A DNA stretch of 64,000 bases from Deltaproteobacteria bacterium. Lineage in GTDB: Bacteria; Desulfobacterota; Desulfuromonadia; Geobacterales; Pseudopelobacteraceae. Positions 1-8,468 of the stretch are shown in pieces. The position numbers and the translations under genes were made by a program. The DNA is taken from contig JAJXWO010000008.1 of the NCBI GenBank assembly GCA_021781535.1, positions 33,332 through 97,331 on the forward strand, written 5' to 3'. Under the pieces are notes generated by a model that was not told the origin of the DNA, searched no databases, and was given only the letters and a program-made list of their open reading frames with translations. Each line of letters opens with the position of its first letter. Positions within the stretch are counted from its first letter, which is position 1.

Positions 1-1
1 C

Positions 2-1093
2 GAGAAGATACTGGTGGTACGGTTGGATGCCGTTGGCGATTTTGTCCTATGGACGGCCAGTCTACAGCAACTGATTACCCCATACCTGTCTAAAAATTAC
101 CATGTTTCACTGCTGGGCAATGCGAGTTGGACTTCTGTCGCTGATCAATTTGCCTCTTTTAGTGAAGTAATTCCACTGGATCGTGATCGTTTTCTTTCCA
201 ATATTCCCTACCGGCTACGCACAATCTTGAGGATACGCCAAGCCTGTTACACAACTGTGATAGTCCCAGCTTACTCACGTGAGCTGCTTTTTGGTGATGC
301 TATCATAAGGTTGAGCGGGGCTCGTAACCGGATAGGTTCGATGGGCGACTGCACAAACATCCGTCCATGGTTGAAAAAAATAGCCGACACTTGGTACACT
401 CGGCTGCTCCCTGCAGACCCTACAATATGTTATGAACTGCAGAGGAATGCTGAATTTGTCAGCCGGTTCTGGGGGACCGACGTTCCTCTCACAATGCCTT
501 CTCTGCCGATTCAGTCATCTATCCCGGAGGAACTCCGGGGTATTGAATACTTCGTGATTGCTCCTGGTGCACTGGTAGCGGGAAAACGGTGGCCACTCCA
601 TAACTTCCGTGACGTCATAGATATGATACAACAGAAGTGCGGCATCACAGGGGTTGTCTGCGGTGCAACTGGCGAAGAGGGAATGGGAGTTGCGTTGTCC
701 AATACAAGCCATGGGAGAATTTTAGACTACGTGGGTCGTACTACATTAACTGAACTTATTGCACTGATAGCTGGTGCTAAGTTGGTTTTGTCGAATGATA
801 GCGCTGCCGTTCACATCGCTGCTGCAGTGTCTACTCCGTCGGTCTGTGTCTTGGGTGGACAGCACTTCGGACGATTTTTACCATACCAACGGATAGCTGT
901 CGACGAAAGACCGCTACCGGCGGCCCTGTTTCATGTGATGCCATGTTTTCAATGCAATTGGATCTGCTCTAATAAAATCTCAGAAGAAGCTCCGTTCCCC
1001 TGTGTGACTTTGGTCACCTCGGATGAGATGTGGCAGGAAGCAAAATATATCCTGTTGCAAGAGCCTTTATCGAAAAAACAACCGGAAGTCTAG
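2..1093 (+). CDS. Glycosyltransferase family 9 (heptosyltransferase-like), 5' end outside window
   Basis: Probable ADP-heptose:LPS heptosyltransferase-type enzyme of GT-B fold, acting on lipopolysaccharide core at the inner face of the cytoplasmic membrane. The frame is open to the window edge and reads E-K-I-L-V-V-R-L-D-A-V-G-D, the family's usual N-terminal strand and loop, so the GTG at 14 lies inside this conserved block and the true start is upstream of the window. The donor-binding C-terminal half has the family pattern SNDSAAVHIAAA followed by P-S-V-C-V-L-G-G near residues 257-277, and 'GALVAGKRWP' sits in the interdomain region. A Cys-rich tail (CFQCNWIC) is typical of some members. 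Another GT9 gene follows 47 bp downstream, suggesting an LPS/glycan locus. The acceptor sugar cannot be read from sequence. Confidence 0.85.
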   Translation, partial: EKILVVRLDAVGDFVLWTASLQQLITPYLSKNYHVSLLGNASWTSVADQFASFSEVIPLDRDRFLSNIPYRLRTILRIRQACYTTVIVPAYSRELLFGDAIIRLSGARNRIGSMGDCTNIRPWLKKIADTWYTRLLPADPTICYELQRNAEFVSRFWGTDVPLTMPSLPIQSSIPEELRGIEYFVIAPGALVAGKRWPLHNFRDVIDMIQQKCGITGVVCGATGEEGMGVALSNTSHGRILDYVGRTTLTELIALIAGAKLVLSNDSAAVHIAAAVSTPSVCVLGGQHFGRFLPYQRIAVDERPLPAALFHVMPCFQCNWICSNKISEEAPFPCVTLVTSDEMWQEAKYILLQEPLSKKQPEV

Positions 1094-1140
1094 TGCCATT
1101 TTGAATGCATAGTATCATAGTATAGCAGGGGTAACTTGCT

Positions 1141-2265
1141 TTGAAGATAAAGCTGCTTAAATTTATAGATAAAATTGTAGGAGTTATTGTCTCTGTCTGC
1201 CCCCGTTCTGCACAGGAATGTCAATTTCCTACTCCCATGCGTATTCTCCTGATACGCCCTGGAGGCATTGGCGATGCAGCACTCCTTGCCCAGATAATAA
1301 TAGATATAAAAAAGTTATTCCCTGATTCTCACATTACAATATTGGCAGAGCGTCGCAATTCAGGTGTTTTTACTCTGTTTCCTAACGTAGATGAGATGCT
1401 TTGCTATGATCGAGTTAGAGAGTTTTCCCGTGTACTGTGCGGAAAATATGATGTTGTGATTGACACGGAACAGAGTCATTGCTTATCAGCGGTGGTGGCT
1501 AGATTAGTGCGAGCCCCGGTTAAGATCGGTTTTGAAACCAACGAGCGACGAAGGATGTTCACTCATGGGATACGGTACGATCACAGCGCCTATGAATCTG
1601 ACAATTTCTTAGCCCTGCTGGAACCGCTGGGAGTGAATTGCCCACAGGATGTTGGAACAGAATTATTGACGGTGCCACTTCAATCGGTATCCAAAGCAAC
1701 TATCTTACTGCAACCGCTTATCTCGGAAAAATTTGTTGCGATGTTCCCCGGAGCGTCGGTTCTGGAAAAGCGCTGGGGGGCTGATCGGTTCCGGCGTGTG
1801 GCAGAAATGCTGTCCATTTTTGGTATTCCAGTTGTTGTCGTGGGTGGAAAAGAGGATCGCCAGCAGGGAGAGGTGATAACTGCCGGAGGATTGGGACTGA
1901 ATCTTGCCGGAATTACTTCACTATCAGAAACCGCAGCCGTCATTCAAAAGAGTTCTCTGCTGTTGAGCGGTGATTCCGGAGTGCTGCACATTGCCGTCGG
2001 CCTTTGCGTGCCGACAGTGTCCCTGTTTGGTCCTGGAAACGTCAAAAAATGGGGTCCACGGGGGGATCATCATATTGTGATTAACAAGGGATTGCCCTGC
2101 TCTCCCTGTACAGTCTTTGGTACAATTCCTCCCTGTCCGATTAACGCCCAATGCATGCGGGATATTTCCGTTGATGAAGTGGTCAACGCTGTTACAATGC
2201 TGTTAACCAGTGTGGGAGCCATGCCTTCACAGTGCTGCAAACGGGATTGGATCGAAACAGCATGA
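1141..2265 (+). CDS. Glycosyltransferase family 9 (heptosyltransferase-like)
   Basis: Second GT9 enzyme, 374 aa, probable heptosyltransferase of LPS core assembly. The N-terminal Rossmann motif is MRILLIRPGGIGD at about residues 33-45 and the donor-site motif is SGDSGVLHIAVG followed by P-T-V-S-L-F-G-P-G near residues 277-300. The C-terminus has a Cys cluster (GLPCSPC, then PPCPINAQC). The TTG start at 1141 follows an AGGGG at about 1127-1131 and adds a 32-residue amphipathic leader, as many family members have. ATG at 1237 would begin directly at the Rossmann strand and is the alternative. It is only distantly similar to the upstream copy, so this is probably a functional series and not a recent duplication. 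Confidence 0.85.
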   Translation: MKIKLLKFIDKIVGVIVSVCPRSAQECQFPTPMRILLIRPGGIGDAALLAQIIIDIKKLFPDSHITILAERRNSGVFTLFPNVDEMLCYDRVREFSRVLCGKYDVVIDTEQSHCLSAVVARLVRAPVKIGFETNERRRMFTHGIRYDHSAYESDNFLALLEPLGVNCPQDVGTELLTVPLQSVSKATILLQPLISEKFVAMFPGASVLEKRWGADRFRRVAEMLSIFGIPVVVVGGKEDRQQGEVITAGGLGLNLAGITSLSETAAVIQKSSLLLSGDSGVLHIAVGLCVPTVSLFGPGNVKKWGPRGDHHIVINKGLPCSPCTVFGTIPPCPINAQCMRDISVDEVVNAVTMLLTSVGAMPSQCCKRDWIETA

Positions 2266-2406
2266 GCTTGTTCTGAATGCATGTGGGTTTTTTATCGTTG
2301 TGTTCACTCTCCGATGTTCCTCTTATTTGTAATCAAAACTGAATCTGAATTCGTCTAAAAACAACATATCTCTTAAAAACCCACCCTTAAGAAATCTTCT
2401 GTTGCT

Positions 2407-2426
2407 AAATAGTATGACAAATAGTA
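2407..2426. promoter_or_regulatory. Tandem repeat, possible operator of the RHH/MazF-type module
   Basis: The octamer AAATAGTA occurs at 2407-2414 and again at 2419-2426, a 12-bp period, about 30 bp upstream of the antitoxin start. Ribbon-helix-helix antitoxins usually bind tandem short sites in their own promoter, so this is a reasonable operator candidate. The assignment is inference from position and repeat structure only. Confidence 0.35.
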
Positions 2427-2456
2427 ACACTTGAATATGAACAATCGGAGGTACTA

Positions 2457-2708
2457 ATGTACAAAACAATATCCGAAATTGATCGCGTCACCATTTCTCT
2501 TCCCCATGCCATTGCGTGTGAAATTGAGACATTGAGAACTCAGTTGAACATGTCCAGATCAGAGATATTCAGGCTGGCAGTAGAGCGGTTTATTGAAGAA
2601 CAACAGAGTCGTCGGTTGCAGTCAATTGCTGCGGAAATGTCGGAGGAGTATCGCTCCAACCGTGAGCTTGTTGTCTGTACGGCTATTGATTCTGAGGATT
2701 TCGCATGA
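2457..2708 (+). CDS. Ribbon-helix-helix antitoxin of a type II TA module
   Basis: An 83-aa protein. Residues 10-50 fit the CopG/Arc-type ribbon-helix-helix fold: a short strand (VTISLP), a helix (AIACEIETLRTQLN) and a second helix starting at MSRSEIFRLAVERFIEE. The C-terminal 30 residues are acidic and probably wrap the toxin. A good Shine-Dalgarno (CGGAGG) sits 6-7 nt before the ATG. It overlaps the MazF-like toxin gene by 4 nt (ATGA), the usual antitoxin-first arrangement with translational coupling. Expected role: neutralise the downstream endoribonuclease and repress the shared promoter as a complex. Confidence 0.8.
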   Translation: MYKTISEIDRVTISLPHAIACEIETLRTQLNMSRSEIFRLAVERFIEEQQSRRLQSIAAEMSEEYRSNRELVVCTAIDSEDFA

Positions 2709-3046
2709 TGCAGTGTGAGATTTGGCTGGTTAATCTTGACCCGACTGTCGGTGCCAAAATAAAAAAGAACCGTCCTTGCGTCATTGTAAGTGATAATGAC
2801 ATTGGTGCCCTGCCGCTTAAGATTATTGCCCCCCTTACTGACTTTAAGGAACGCTATCGCGTTGTCCCATGGATGGTTGTTCTTGAACCGAACTCTCAAA
2901 ACAATCTTTCAAAAACATCAGCACTTGACCTGTTCCAAGTAAGATGTATCGCTGAAGAAAGACTCATTCGCAGAATAGGCAGAATTGATGAGGGCAGCCT
3001 TGTTAAAGCCAAATCAGCGCTAAAAACAGTTTTTGGGATCAGGTAA
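2705..3046 (+). CDS. PemK/MazF-family endoribonuclease toxin
   Basis: 113 aa, the usual length for the family. The N-terminus CEIWLVNLDPTVGAKIKKNRPCVIVS matches the conserved beta-strand/loop of MazF/PemK toxins (GEI..v.ldPt.G.Eq.k.RP.vvvs), and 'PLTDF' and 'LDLFQVRCI' fall where the fold's later strands lie. Family members cleave mRNA at short specific sites and halt growth. Two ATGs occur in tandem at 2705 and 2708. The acidic/aromatic partner antitoxin is immediately upstream. Its stop codon directly abuts the ATG of the ligase gene, so the two may be translationally coupled. Confidence 0.85.
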   Translation: MMQCEIWLVNLDPTVGAKIKKNRPCVIVSDNDIGALPLKIIAPLTDFKERYRVVPWMVVLEPNSQNNLSKTSALDLFQVRCIAEERLIRRIGRIDEGSLVKAKSALKTVFGIR

Positions 3047-4825
3047 ATGTTTCGAATAGTTCCCACTCTTCTGTTTTTTCTCCTGATTTCAGCGTTCTGC
3101 TCACCTGCCCAGTCTTTTACCTGTCCCAAAATTACCACTGTTGACGCCAAACAACAGATGACCACATTGGGAAACGATATCCGTTACCACAATCAGCTTT
3201 ATTATGAGAAGGCGCAACCGGCCATCAGTGATGCGGCATATGACCGGCTTTTTGCGAGGCTCGTCATGCTTGAAGGATGCTTTCCTGCGCTGGTTGCTGC
3301 AGATTCACCGACCAGGACGGTAGATAGCGGCACGGGTGGTGGGACGCTGATGGTGAAGCATGAACAGCCGATGCTCAGTCTGTCGTCGTCCACCGGTCCG
3401 GAAGCGGTACAAGTGTTGTTTAAAAAAATTGCGACCGGCGGGAAAGTGCAACTGCTGGTGCAGCCGAAGATTGACGGACTGCCGGTGGAGCTGGTGTATG
3501 AAATCGGACGGCTGGTTTCGGCCTCGACGCGCGGGAATGGCCGTGCCGGCGAGGATGTAACGAAACGGGTTCGCGAAATACTGGGTGTTCCTCACCGGCT
3601 GGCCGGTACGTTCCCTGACCGGGTCGTGGTTCGCGGCGAAGTCTATGCTGATCGGCAGCTTCTTCAAAAATACGGAAAAATGGCTGCAGCCGAAAAGTAT
3701 GCCACACCTCGCCATATGGCAGCAGGAGTTTTGAAAGCGCAAAAACCTGATCCGGCTGCTGTGGCGGTTCTGCGCCTGTTCCCATTTGAACTGGTAACCA
3801 CCGGATCGATGCGCTCCGACCGGGCGGCACTTGGGTTGCTTTTGGATTGGGGATTCCCGGTTGACCTTAAACAGACTCATACGGTGCAAACGATTGCCGA
3901 CGTTGAGGCTCTGTATCGTGCCTATCTGGCAAATCGTGATCAGCAACCCTTTGCCATGGACGGGATCGTGGTGAAAGTGGATGATCTGTCTCTACGCCGG
4001 CAGCTGGGGGAGGGGGAACGTGCACCTTTCTGGGCGGCAGCATGGAAATATCCGCCGGATACAGCTCGGACCCACGTGCTTGGAATTAAGTGGACGGTCG
4101 GTCGTACGGGCCGCCGGACACCGGTTGCCGAGGTATCGCCGGTGCGGCTCGGTGGCATACAGGTTACCAAGGTTTCACTGTACAATGACACCGAAATTGC
4201 CCGGCTGGATATTGGGACCGGAGATCAGGTGGTGGTTGAGCTGGTAGGGGATGTTATTCCCCGGGTGCTGGAGGTTGTGAAGCGGGTCCGTCGTGTCACG
4301 GATTCGGGAGCGGCAGCAACACAGATATCGGAGCCGGTCTTGGATGCGTGTCTGCACGACTCACCCGGATGCCGGGAGCAGTTTTTGTCCAGAGCGACCT
4401 ATTTTATTTCAAAGTCGGGACTCGGCATTAACGGTCTCGGAAGGGGGCGCCTGCAAAAGCTGGTTGAAGCGGGACTGGTTGACGATCTTCCCTCGCTGTT
4501 CCTGCTGAAAGAGGAGGACGTTGCCGAAGTACCCGGTTTTGGTATGGAAACGGCGCGGAGTCTGACGGCGGCAATTAATGCGGCCGGTCATGCGGAACCT
4601 TTCCGTATTGTTGCCGCCCTGAGTGTTCCCGGTGTCGGGCCGGGCAGGGTAGAACATCTGTCTCGGCAGTTCACCTCACTGGATGCGCTGTTGACGAGCG
4701 GCCAGAAACAATTGGCAGCTCTCTCCAGCACTGACCTCCGGGCGGCAAAAACAATCCAGAGATTCTTTCAGTCGCCAGGCGGTCAGGAACTGCTGGTGAA
4801 GTTTCGTAAACTGGGACTTTTGTAA
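3047..4825 (+). CDS. ligB: LigB-like NAD+-dependent DNA ligase with signal peptide
   Basis: A 592-aa homologue of the NAD+-dependent ligase LigB (YicF) family. Residues 1-23 form a hydrophobic signal-like segment (FLLISAFCSPAQS), a feature also known in enterobacterial LigB. The adenylation domain has the nucleotidyltransferase motif KIDG with the adenylated Lys at 141, followed by TRGNGRAGED (motif that is TRGDGxxGED in LigA). An OB-fold region follows, then two helix-hairpin-helix stretches (about 500-545). The Cys4 zinc finger is reduced to two Cys (DACLHDSPGC), and no BRCT domain is present. The start abuts the MazF-like stop with no spacing and only a weak AGG. It ends 2 bp from the convergent metG stop. 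Activity in vivo and subcellular location are uncertain, since NAD+ is scarce outside the cytoplasm. Confidence 0.85.
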   Translation: MFRIVPTLLFFLLISAFCSPAQSFTCPKITTVDAKQQMTTLGNDIRYHNQLYYEKAQPAISDAAYDRLFARLVMLEGCFPALVAADSPTRTVDSGTGGGTLMVKHEQPMLSLSSSTGPEAVQVLFKKIATGGKVQLLVQPKIDGLPVELVYEIGRLVSASTRGNGRAGEDVTKRVREILGVPHRLAGTFPDRVVVRGEVYADRQLLQKYGKMAAAEKYATPRHMAAGVLKAQKPDPAAVAVLRLFPFELVTTGSMRSDRAALGLLLDWGFPVDLKQTHTVQTIADVEALYRAYLANRDQQPFAMDGIVVKVDDLSLRRQLGEGERAPFWAAAWKYPPDTARTHVLGIKWTVGRTGRRTPVAEVSPVRLGGIQVTKVSLYNDTEIARLDIGTGDQVVVELVGDVIPRVLEVVKRVRRVTDSGAAATQISEPVLDACLHDSPGCREQFLSRATYFISKSGLGINGLGRGRLQKLVEAGLVDDLPSLFLLKEEDVAEVPGFGMETARSLTAAINAAGHAEPFRIVAALSVPGVGPGRVEHLSRQFTSLDALLTSGQKQLAALSSTDLRAAKTIQRFFQSPGGQELLVKFRKLGLL

Positions 4826-4827
4826 GA

Positions 4828-6348
4828 TTACTCTTCTATTCTCGGAAAGAGTGCTTCTGCCTTGGTTATGATTGTTCCCGCCTTTAAACCACCCCATGCA
4901 AGTCCACCTTTAGAAACCGCCTCATTCCAGCCCAGAGAGGCCAGTGCCTTTTCCGCGGTTGCCGGCAGGAAAGCCGACAGGATGCAGTGTGTGATGCGTT
5001 GTGATTCAAGCAGCGTGAACATGACCGTGGCAAGACGATCATTATTAGCCGGGTCTTTGGCCAGACTCCATGGTGCCGTATCATCAATATATTTGTTACC
5101 GGCGGAGATGACATCCCAAATTGCCTGCAACGCTTTGCTGAAGGCCAGCTCATCGATGAATTTATCGACAATGGCCACCATCTCTTCTGTTTTCTGCTTC
5201 AGTGCCTGATCTATTTCCGTCATCTCGCACGCGTCCGGAAGAGTGCCGTTGAAATATTTGACCGCCATTGCGGTCGAGCGTGACAACAGGTTGCCGACAT
5301 CGTTGGCCAGGTCGGAATTGATTCGCTGAACAAGGGCGGAGTGGGAAAAGTCTCCATCCAGGCCAAAGGGAACTTCACGCAGCAGGAAGTATCTGACTGC
5401 ATCAACGCCGTATTTGTCGATCAGCATGTTCGGCTCGACCACATTTTGCAGACTTTTGCTCATCTTTTGTCCTTCAACGGTCCACCAGCCGTGGGCAAAA
5501 ACTTTTTTCGGCAACGGCAGGCCGGCTGCCATCAGAAAGGTCGGCCAGTAGACGGCATGGAAACGGAGGATATCCTTGCCGATCAGGTGGACATCTACCG
5601 GCCAGTAGCGCCCGTAATTGCCGGACTCATCGGGATAGCCGAGAGCCGTGATGTAGTTGGTCAGGGCGTCGAACCAGACATAGATGATATGACGGTCGTT
5701 GCCCGGCACCGGGATGCCCCAGGAAAAAGTGGTGCGGGAGACGGAAAGATCGCGCAGCCCCTCCTTGATAAAGGAGATGATTTCGTTGCGTTTGCTTTTG
5801 GGCTGGATGAAGTCCGGATTAGCTTCGATATGTGCCACCAGCTGCTCCTGGTATTTGCTCATGCGAAAGAAGTACGATTCTTCCTTGAGCTTTTCTACCG
5901 GTCGGTTGCAGTCGGGACAGCGGCCATCGATCAACTGGGTCTCGGTCCAGAAAGTTTCGCACGGGGTACAGTACCAATCCTCGTACTCGCCGAGGTAGAT
6001 GTCTCCCTTGTCGAGGATGTCTTTAAAAATCCGGCTGACCCCGTTTTTGTGGCGTTCCTGGGTGGTGCGTATGAAGTCGTTGTGGGATATCCCCAGCCGC
6101 TCCCAGAGAGCCTGAAACCGCTTAACCACGCGGTCAGCCAGTTCCAGAGGCGTCTCACCTGCAGTTGTGGCGGCCTTCTCCACTTTCTGGCCATGTTCAT
6201 CGCTGCCGGTCAGAAAATAGACATCAAATCCCATCAGGCGCTTGTAGCGAGCCAGGACATCACCGGCGACCGTGGTGTAGGCGTGGCCGATATGCGGCAC
6301 ATCATTCACATAATAGATCGGGGTGGTTACATAAAAAGTCGGTTTCAT
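4828..6348 (-). CDS. metG: Methionyl-tRNA synthetase
   Basis: Charges tRNA-Met with methionine in the cytoplasm. Class I signatures are clear: HIGH at residues 19-22 and KMSKS at 295-299. A zinc knuckle with two CxxC pairs (CTPC, CPDC) sits in the connective peptide near 130-150. At 506 aa it is the short form without a C-terminal EMAPII-like tRNA-binding domain. The ATG at 6348 was chosen because AGGAG lies 6-7 nt upstream and the protein then begins MKPTFYVTTPIYY, the family N-terminus. A longer open frame upstream only reads through ricT. The ricT stop is 1 nt before this ATG, so it is the last gene of the tmk-holB-ricT-metG unit. Confidence 0.96.
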   Translation of the reverse strand: MKPTFYVTTPIYYVNDVPHIGHAYTTVAGDVLARYKRLMGFDVYFLTGSDEHGQKVEKAATTAGETPLELADRVVKRFQALWERLGISHNDFIRTTQERHKNGVSRIFKDILDKGDIYLGEYEDWYCTPCETFWTETQLIDGRCPDCNRPVEKLKEESYFFRMSKYQEQLVAHIEANPDFIQPKSKRNEIISFIKEGLRDLSVSRTTFSWGIPVPGNDRHIIYVWFDALTNYITALGYPDESGNYGRYWPVDVHLIGKDILRFHAVYWPTFLMAAGLPLPKKVFAHGWWTVEGQKMSKSLQNVVEPNMLIDKYGVDAVRYFLLREVPFGLDGDFSHSALVQRINSDLANDVGNLLSRSTAMAVKYFNGTLPDACEMTEIDQALKQKTEEMVAIVDKFIDELAFSKALQAIWDVISAGNKYIDDTAPWSLAKDPANNDRLATVMFTLLESQRITHCILSAFLPATAEKALASLGWNEAVSKGGLAWGGLKAGTIITKAEALFPRIEE

Positions 6349-6349
6349 A

Positions 6350-7453
6350 TCAGGCTCCTGATGGTGGTTTCGGTGTGCTGCTGTCGGTGGTGGCGCCGGG
6401 CTGTTTGCGGTGGCTATGCTTGCGGGAACGATGTTTCTTGCGTGGTTGCCCGGTCTTGGGAGTTTCCGATGAAGCGGCCGCCGCCGTATTTTCCTTGGGT
6501 GGTGGCGGAGCAGGCGCTGCTTTCGCGGCGTTTTCGGCCTGAGTATATGATTCCAGGGACGTTTTTTCCTGTTTGCGGCGCTGTTCCGGGCGACGTTCGC
6601 GGGTGCGCTGTGGAGCCCTGCTCGGCGCTGGTGCTGCAACGGCAGCTATGGCAGGAGCGCCATCTCCAAGAATCTCATCCCGCTTGATGACGATTATCTT
6701 GTTATCGTCAAGTTTGAGAGTGATGTTTCCGGTGAGGATATTGACTTTATCGACCACACCAACGGCATTGACCGTTCTGACCCGTTTACCCGATTTCGGA
6801 AAATTTTTGCGCAGGCAGCAATAGGTTTCGTATTCATAATCAAGGCAGCAGAGTAGCCGTCCGCATTGTCCGGATATTTTATTGGGATTGAGTGCCAAAT
6901 TCTGTTCTTTGGCCATTTTTACTGATACCGGCTGAAATTCGCGCAGCCAGGAACTGCAGCAGAGCTCTCGGCCGCAAATGCCAATCCCGCCGGTCATTTT
7001 TGCTTCATCGCGCACGCCGATCTGGCGCATCTCGATACGGGTGTGAAAGGAATGGGCGAGGTCTTTTACCAGATCACGGAAATCAACCCGGCCGTCGGCG
7101 GTAAAGAAAAAGACCGCCTTGCTGCTGTCAAACTGATACTCAACCCGCACCAGCTTCATGGGCATATTACGTTCGATGATCCGGCTGCAGCAGAAACGGT
7201 ACGCTTCCTGCTCTTTTTGCAAAATACGCTCAACGGTTGCCAGATCATCAGCTGTCGCCTTACGCTTGACAAGTGCCAGAGATCCGGTTGCTCCGGCTTC
7301 TTTTTCTACCGGTGGCTTGACCACTTGACCAACCCCGACGCCCCGTTCTGTTTCAACGACAACGCGATCTCCCTGGACAAGATCAAGAGTTCCGGCATCA
7401 AAATCAAACAGCTTGCCGGCATTGCTAAATTGGATAGTTACAATATGTGACAA
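6350..7453 (-). CDS. ricT: RicT (PSP1 domain / YaaT-like) protein with basic tail
   Basis: PSP1-domain protein. In Bacillus the homologue RicT (YaaT) works with RicA and RicF in an FeS/FAD complex that affects RNase Y and phosphorelay functions. Here the conserved Cys signature is complete: GICGRELCC followed about 36 residues later by CGRLLCC, within the stretch running from about residue 160 to 210. The start is TTG at 7453, with AGGAGG 5 nt upstream. The PSP1 part ends near residue 265. It is followed by about 100 residues of low-complexity Ala/Pro-rich and then strongly basic sequence (KKHRSRKHSHRK), an extension absent from Bacillus YaaT. It sits between holB and metG, the same neighbourhood as in Firmicutes. 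The RicA/RicF partners are not in this window, so the role here is inferred. Confidence 0.88.
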   Translation of the reverse strand: MSHIVTIQFSNAGKLFDFDAGTLDLVQGDRVVVETERGVGVGQVVKPPVEKEAGATGSLALVKRKATADDLATVERILQKEQEAYRFCCSRIIERNMPMKLVRVEYQFDSSKAVFFFTADGRVDFRDLVKDLAHSFHTRIEMRQIGVRDEAKMTGGIGICGRELCCSSWLREFQPVSVKMAKEQNLALNPNKISGQCGRLLCCLDYEYETYCCLRKNFPKSGKRVRTVNAVGVVDKVNILTGNITLKLDDNKIIVIKRDEILGDGAPAIAAVAAPAPSRAPQRTRERRPEQRRKQEKTSLESYTQAENAAKAAPAPPPPKENTAAAASSETPKTGQPRKKHRSRKHSHRKQPGATTDSSTPKPPSGA

Positions 7454-7487
7454 AAAGACCTCCTGAATAAATTCGTGTGATACCTTG

Positions 7488-8468
7488 TCATCTGCCGCTG
7501 TCAGCCATGGTCATAAAAAGATGATCAAGAGCCAGCTTGGGGTTCGCATTGCGCTGGACGTCGCGTTTGGTTTCATAGATGCGTTCCAGCAACTCCAGAT
7601 TGCGCGGTAATGAACACCGTGTTGCTATAGATTCGATTGCAGTTCTGGCCGAGCGATTGACAATGTCTCCGCTCCCCGCCCCCAGATGAACGGCATCACG
7701 GAAGAAGGAAAGCAGCATGTCGAGTAGTTCGACTGTTGCATCCCGGTTGCCGGACAACTCCTCTGCGGCATCGAAAACGGTTGCAATCCTGTTGATGTTT
7801 AATTTGCTTACTCTGGACAACACCGTTTCACGCCGGGCAATTAATGCTTCATTGTCCAATTCCAGGCATCTCTGTAAACTGCCTCCCGCCATCGGTGCGA
7901 TAAGAGCTGCTGCATCAGCTGCCATGCCGTTCCGTTCAAGAAGTGCTACTACATGCTCCGGAGAAAGCGGAGCGAATCTGATCAATTGACAGCGCGAACG
8001 GACCGTTGGCAGCAGCATTCCGGCATTTTCGGTCAGCAGGATGATCAAGGCATCGCCGGGCGGTTCTTCAAGTGTCTTCAGCAAGGAGTTGGCAGCGCTC
8101 ACACTCATCCGCTCGGCCGGGTCCAGTATGCACGCTTTGCGAGGCGCCTCGTAGGGGCGTAACGACAAGACGTGCTGCATTTCCCGTAACTGTTCGATAC
8201 TGATGTCACGTTTATCCGGCAACGGTGCAATCAGATGGATGTCCGGGTGGTTGCCCCCGTCTATTCTACGGCAAGAAGGGCAGGCTCCACAGGCGTCATC
8301 CGGCAGCTCTGCACAGAAAAGCGCTTGAATCAAAGCTAAAGCCGTTTTTTTGCGGCCACACCCCGGCACTCCTTCAAACAGATAGGAATGTGCGGTTTTG
8401 CCACTTCGCAGAGAACGCCGCAGTACCTCAATAATCCGGTCATGTCCCAGAATATCAGCAAACGGCAC
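7488..8468 (-). CDS. holB: DNA polymerase III delta' subunit
   Basis: Clamp-loader subunit delta', 326 aa. The P-loop is GVPGCGRKKT (a modified Walker A, common in delta'). It is followed by a zinc-binding module with four Cys (FCAEL, then ACGACPSC) and the DPAERMSVSAANSLLKTLEEPP stretch containing the sensor/SRC-like region (motif TVRSRCQLIRF near residue 150). The GTG at 8468 was chosen because GGAGG lies 6 nt upstream and it yields the standard N-terminus (FADILGHD). The longer open frame begins inside tmk. The start overlaps the 3' end of tmk by 14 nt, indicating translational coupling. Confidence 0.93.
   Translation of the reverse strand: MPFADILGHDRIIEVLRRSLRSGKTAHSYLFEGVPGCGRKKTALALIQALFCAELPDDACGACPSCRRIDGGNHPDIHLIAPLPDKRDISIEQLREMQHVLSLRPYEAPRKACILDPAERMSVSAANSLLKTLEEPPGDALIILLTENAGMLLPTVRSRCQLIRFAPLSPEHVVALLERNGMAADAAALIAPMAGGSLQRCLELDNEALIARRETVLSRVSKLNINRIATVFDAAEELSGNRDATVELLDMLLSFFRDAVHLGAGSGDIVNRSARTAIESIATRCSLPRNLELLERIYETKRDVQRNANPKLALDHLFMTMADSGR

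Noticed and set aside
5341..6687. 448-codon open frame on the plus strand across metG and ricT
   Set aside because: It is antisense to two clearly conserved genes, has no SD, and its translation has no recognisable domain. High GC at codon position 3 of the real genes keeps the opposite frame open.
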